The position numbers and the translations under genes were made by a program. The notes beneath the pieces are model-generated. The model did no database searches. It was not told where the DNA came from and was given only the letters and a program-made list of their open reading frames with translations. Shown here in pieces: positions 5,728 through 8,409 of a stretch of DNA of 8,409 nt. The DNA lies in assembly GCF_003721225.1 (NCBI RefSeq), contig NZ_RIZI01000098.1, forward strand, positions 1-8,409, given 5' to 3'. Source of the DNA: Acidithiobacillus sulfuriphilus. GTDB taxonomy: Bacteria; Pseudomonadota; Gammaproteobacteria; Acidithiobacillales; Acidithiobacillaceae. How positions within the stretch are numbered: the stretch's first letter is position 1; every line of letters starts with the position of its first letter.

Positions 5728-6441
5728 CTAATTATCCGGACCAGGTGGCGCGTGGTCAAGTAAAACGCCGTCCTGATAAGGTGTGGGATCGGCCATGCCC
5801 GCTTTTTCGAAGCCTTCCCGGCGCAGCCGGCAGCTATCGCAGGCGCCGCAGGCGCGGCCGGCCGCGTCGAGCTGATAGCAGGAGCGGGTGAGGGCGTAAT
5901 CAACCCCCAGGCCGGTCCCGAGGGTAATGATCTCGGCTTTGTTGAGAAACTGCAGGGGCGCATGGATGCGCAGGTCCCGGCCGCCGACACCCAGTCGGGT
6001 GGCCACTTGCGCAAGGGTGGCAAAGGCGTGGATGAACTCCGGACGGCAGTCGGGATAACCGCTATAGTCCTGGCTGTTCACGCCAATGAAGAGATCCCGG
6101 GCTTGCAGGACATCGGCCAGGGCCAGGGCCAGGGAGAGGAAGACCGTATTGCGGGCCGGTACATAGGTGATGGGGATGCCGCTGCTGCCGTCTTCGGGAA
6201 TGGCAAGGCTGCTGTCGGTGAGGGCCGATCCGCCGAAGGCGGCCAGGTTGATGGGGAGGATGCGATGGCTGGCCGCGCCGAGGGCCTGGGCCAGCAAGGC
6301 GGCGTAATGGAGTTCCTGGCCATGCCTTTGCCCATAATCAAAGGACAGGGCATGGCAGGCAAAGCCGTCGCGCCGGGCGATGGCCAGGCAGGTGGCGGAG
6401 TCCAGGCCGCCGGAGAGGAGGACGATGGCCGGGCGCGTCAT
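5728..6441 (-). CDS. queC: 7-cyano-7-deazaguanine synthase QueC
   Basis: 237 residues. QueC converts 7-carboxy-7-deazaguanine to preQ0 using ammonia and ATP, the step after QueE in queuosine-precursor synthesis. The PP-loop SGGLDS is at 10-15, [11 protein letters not shown] at 33-43, VPARN at 94-98, [13 protein letters not shown] at 121-133, and the zinc cysteines are C188, C198, C201 and C204. I chose the ATG at 6439-6441, one base after the queE stop (TGA-G-ATG), because it places the PP-loop at the usual distance from the N-terminus. An in-frame ATG six codons upstream (6457-6459) would overlap queE and has a GGGG close by, so it remains possible. Tight coupling to queE is expected. The length is normal for the family. 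Confidence 0.96.
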   Translation of the reverse strand: MTRPAIVLLSGGLDSATCLAIARRDGFACHALSFDYGQRHGQELHYAALLAQALGAASHRILPINLAAFGGSALTDSSLAIPEDGSSGIPITYVPARNTVFLSLALALADVLQARDLFIGVNSQDYSGYPDCRPEFIHAFATLAQVATRLGVGGRDLRIHAPLQFLNKAEIITLGTGLGVDYALTRSCYQLDAAGRACGACDSCRLRREGFEKAGMADPTPYQDGVLLDHAPPGPDN

Positions 6442-6442
6442 C

Positions 6443-7087
6443 TCAGTGGCCCGGCACATCGCCCCAGATCAGTTTGTGCAACTGGACCTGCAGGCGAACG
6501 GGGAGGCGATCGGCGAGGATCCACTCGGCCAGATCGCGTAGGGCCAACTGCCCGTGGGCGGGTGAAAACAGCACTTCGCAACGCGTGGCCAAGTGCTCCC
6601 GCTCCAGCACTTCCCGGGCCCAGTCGTAGTCTGTGCGGCTGCAGAGGACAAACTTGATCTGATCCCGTGGAGACAGGTGGGCGATGTTTTCCCAGAGATT
6701 ACGGGGGGCTTCGCCGGAATCGGGGGTCTTGAGGTCGAGGACCTTGACCACCCGCCCATCGACGTCCGCCACCGGCAGGGCGCCGCTGGTCTCCAGAAAG
6801 ACCTCGTAACCATCGTCGCAGAGCCGGCTTAGGAAAGGGAGGACCGCTCGCTGCGCAAGGGGTTCGCCCCCCGTCACCACCACCAGTGGCGACCCTTCGG
6901 CCCGGATGCGCTCGTGAATGTCGGCCGGCTCCATCCATTCGCCTCCATGAAAGGCGTAGGCCGTATCACAATATTGGCAGCGCAACGGGCAACCGGTAAG
7001 ACGGACAAAGGTGGCCGGCCGCCCGACACTGCGCGTTTCTCCCTGTAGGCTATGGAAGATCTCGCTGATGCGCAGTCGCTCTTTCAT
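6443..7087 (-). CDS. queE: 7-carboxy-7-deazaguanine synthase QueE (radical SAM)
   Basis: 214 residues. QueE is a radical SAM enzyme that contracts 6-carboxytetrahydropterin to 7-carboxy-7-deazaguanine. The substrate-side motif [11 protein letters not shown] is at 7-17. The [4Fe-4S] cluster motif C-x3-C-x2-C is C33, C37 and C40 in [13 protein letters not shown], and the SAM-binding TGGEPL is at 72-77, followed by LETSG. The spacing C-x3-C-x2-C is the ordinary radical SAM form. The start ATG shares its A with the TAA stop of cpoB, and the stop is one base from the queC start, so all three are probably translated in a coupled way from one transcript. No queD or queF is visible in this window. 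Confidence 0.96.
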   Translation of the reverse strand: MKERLRISEIFHSLQGETRSVGRPATFVRLTGCPLRCQYCDTAYAFHGGEWMEPADIHERIRAEGSPLVVVTGGEPLAQRAVLPFLSRLCDDGYEVFLETSGALPVADVDGRVVKVLDLKTPDSGEAPRNLWENIAHLSPRDQIKFVLCSRTDYDWAREVLEREHLATRCEVLFSPAHGQLALRDLAEWILADRLPVRLQVQLHKLIWGDVPGH

Positions 7088-7914
7088 TACTTTTTGGCGG
7101 CGGGAAGGGCCTGCAGTTCGGCCTCGGCTTTTTGCGCGCTGGGCGTGCTGCCGTATTGCTGGATGATCTTGTCGAGGACGAAGCGGGCCTTGTCCGCCTG
7201 GCCGATGGCCTGGTAGATCTCGGCCATGCGCAACATGGCTTCGGGGGCCTTGCTGCTCTGGGGGAAGCGCACCTGGACGGCATAGAGGCTGCGCAGGGCG
7301 GCATCGTTCTGGCCCAGGACGTACTGGGCCTGCCCCAGCCAGTAATAGGCGTCGGGCATGAGGCTGCTCTGGGGATATTTGCGAATGAAATCCTGCAGGC
7401 CGGTGACGGCCGTCCCGTATTTGCCCTGACGGAGGAGGTCGAAGGCCCGCTGATAGTCCGCTTGTCCCATGCCCTGCACGGCGGAGGAACTGGTGCTGGT
7501 GGCCGCGCTGGCGAGGGCGGCGGCGGGGCCGATGGCTGCCGCCCCAAGGGCGGCGCTGGCCGTGCTGGCCGTGGCGGAGGTCGCCGGGGCCGCGGCTGCC
7601 TGTTGCTCGGCCAGGGCGTTGACTTTGTCGGTCAAGGCCTTCTGGGCGATCTGCAGTTGATGGGTCTGGGTTTCCAGATCCCCGCGCAGTGTGCGGACTT
7701 CCTGTTCCAGGCGCTGGGTGCGCGTAAGGACGTCCGCCAGCGCGCTCTGACTGCCTTTGCTGGCTTGCTGAACCGCGATGAGGCTGTTGAGCTCGCCTTG
7801 CATGACCGCCATCTGCTGCTGCAACTGGATGATCTTTTCGCCCGTGGACTCCGCCAGGGCCACGGGGCTGAGGCCGACCAGCGCGAGGAGCGGTAATGCA
7901 CGCCAGCGGTTCAT
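7087..7914 (-). CDS. cpoB: Periplasmic Tol-Pal associated coordinator CpoB (YbgF)
   Basis: 275 residues. In E. coli, CpoB links peptidoglycan synthesis to Tol-driven outer-membrane constriction at division. A signal peptide covers about residues 1-21 (basic MNRWR, hydrophobic core, cut after VALA). A coiled-coil, Gln-rich trimerisation region covers about 25-105. A low-complexity linker of Ala, Ser and Thr covers about 106-149. Tetratricopeptide repeats cover about 151-272, with typical pieces such as YQRAFDLLRQGKYGTAV, AYYWLGQAQYVLGQNDAA and AMLRMAEIYQAIGQADKA. AAGGAG lies eight bases before the ATG and overlaps the pal stop codon. The gene ends one base into queE. The Ala-rich linker is longer than I would expect from E. 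coli but ordinary for GC-rich relatives. Confidence 0.94.
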   Translation of the reverse strand: MNRWRALPLLALVGLSPVALAESTGEKIIQLQQQMAVMQGELNSLIAVQQASKGSQSALADVLTRTQRLEQEVRTLRGDLETQTHQLQIAQKALTDKVNALAEQQAAAAPATSATASTASAALGAAAIGPAAALASAATSTSSSAVQGMGQADYQRAFDLLRQGKYGTAVTGLQDFIRKYPQSSLMPDAYYWLGQAQYVLGQNDAALRSLYAVQVRFPQSSKAPEAMLRMAEIYQAIGQADKARFVLDKIIQQYGSTPSAQKAEAELQALPAAKK

Positions 7915-7926
7915 CGGGTGGTCTCC

Positions 7927-8409
7927 TTATTGGCCGCCGTTGTAACCGCCGCTATAGACGAAATCGACGCGGCGATTCTTGGCCCAGCAACTTTCGTCAT
8001 TCTGGGTGCACAGGGGGTTGTCCTTGCCAAAGCTGACGGTGCTGATCCGTGCCGTGCTTACCCCCTGGGATTCGAGGTACTGCTTGACGGCTTCGGCGCG
8101 CCGTTCGCCCAGAGCGAGGTTGTATTCCTGGGTGCCGCGATCATCGGTGTTGCCTTCCAGGCGTACCTTGACGTGGGGATGGGCGACCATGAACTCGGCA
8201 TTTTGCGTGGCGATCTGCTGGCCGGTGGCATCGAGGGAGTCGCTGTTGAAGGGGAAGTGGACGCGCAGATGCTGGGGAAGAGCAGCAAGTTCGGCCGCCG
8301 TCAAACCGTTGCTGGAGCCGCCGATGGGGCCGTTGTTGCCGAGATTCTGACCGCCGATGCCGGCGCCGGCATAGCCTTCGGTGGCGGCGGAGTTGGTCAT
8401 GGCGGTGGG
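7927..8409 (-). CDS. pal: Peptidoglycan-associated lipoprotein Pal (5' end cut by window edge)
   Basis: Pal anchors the outer membrane to peptidoglycan and works with TolB. The frame is open to the last base; an internal ATG at 8398-8400 is not the likely start because no signal peptide or lipobox cysteine lies after it. Numbering from that ATG, the OmpA-like domain covers about 45-150: HFPFNSDSL, LEGNTDDRGTQEYN (84-94 holds the peptidoglycan-contacting D and R), LGERRAEAVKQYL, and KNRRVDFVY at the end. A Gly/Asn-rich segment (10-32) would be the tether. Two cysteines, C131 and C138, could form a disulfide in the periplasm; E. coli Pal has none there. The next gene, cpoB, is 12 bases away and its ribosome site overlaps the pal stop. 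Confidence 0.95.
   Translation of the reverse strand, partial: PTAMTNSAATEGYAGAGIGGQNLGNNGPIGGSSNGLTAAELAALPQHLRVHFPFNSDSLDATGQQIATQNAEFMVAHPHVKVRLEGNTDDRGTQEYNLALGERRAEAVKQYLESQGVSTARISTVSFGKDNPLCTQNDESCWAKNRRVDFVYSGGYNGGQ

Noticed and set aside
7500..7600. Low-complexity Ala/Ser/Thr repeat as a tandem-repeat locus
   Set aside because: It encodes the flexible linker between the coiled coil and TPRs of CpoB, with no regular repeat unit.

Overview
The window is GC-rich DNA (roughly 60% or more by eye) from a Gram-negative proteobacterium. It reads almost entirely on the minus strand, so gene order runs from high to low coordinates. The block pal, cpoB (ybgF), queE, queC, tRNA-Lys is an arrangement I know from gammaproteobacteria such as Pseudomonas. 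Protein style and the repeat content make me lean towards an Acidithiobacillus-like chemolithotroph. That genus-level guess is inference and could be wrong.

Right part (about 5606-8409): a conserved housekeeping block. The end of the Tol-Pal cell-envelope system (pal, 5' end cut by the window edge, then cpoB) leads directly into two enzymes of 7-deazaguanine (queuosine precursor) synthesis, queE and queC. Genes in this block overlap or nearly touch, which suggests one operon. A tRNA-Lys(TTT) gene with an encoded CCA ends the block.

Left part (about 1-5605): less conserved content with an oxygen/haem theme. Only 33 bases past the tRNA lies a 1050-residue cytosolic c-di-GMP protein. It has an N-terminal globin-coupled sensor, two GAF domains, GGDEF and EAL domains that both look intact, and a C-terminal region resembling a zinc-binding CZB domain. 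A small DUF488 (YeaO-like) gene follows, then a terminator-like hairpin. Next comes a Vitreoscilla-type single-domain haemoglobin, preceded by a perfect FNR/ANR box placed exactly where a class II FNR-activated promoter needs it. A 186-bp imperfect palindrome separates the globin from a 2Fe-2S/FAD/NAD(P)H electron-transfer reductase. The last 37 codons of an unidentified plus-strand reading frame enter from the left edge.

Working model (inference): the region could couple oxygen limitation to two outputs. One is c-di-GMP turnover through the globin-coupled sensor. The other is FNR-driven haemoglobin, perhaps served by the nearby reductase as a two-piece equivalent of flavohaemoglobin (oxygen or NO handling). 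The tRNA-Lys marks the junction between conserved and variable DNA and is a known type of integration site, but no attachment-site duplicate is visible here.
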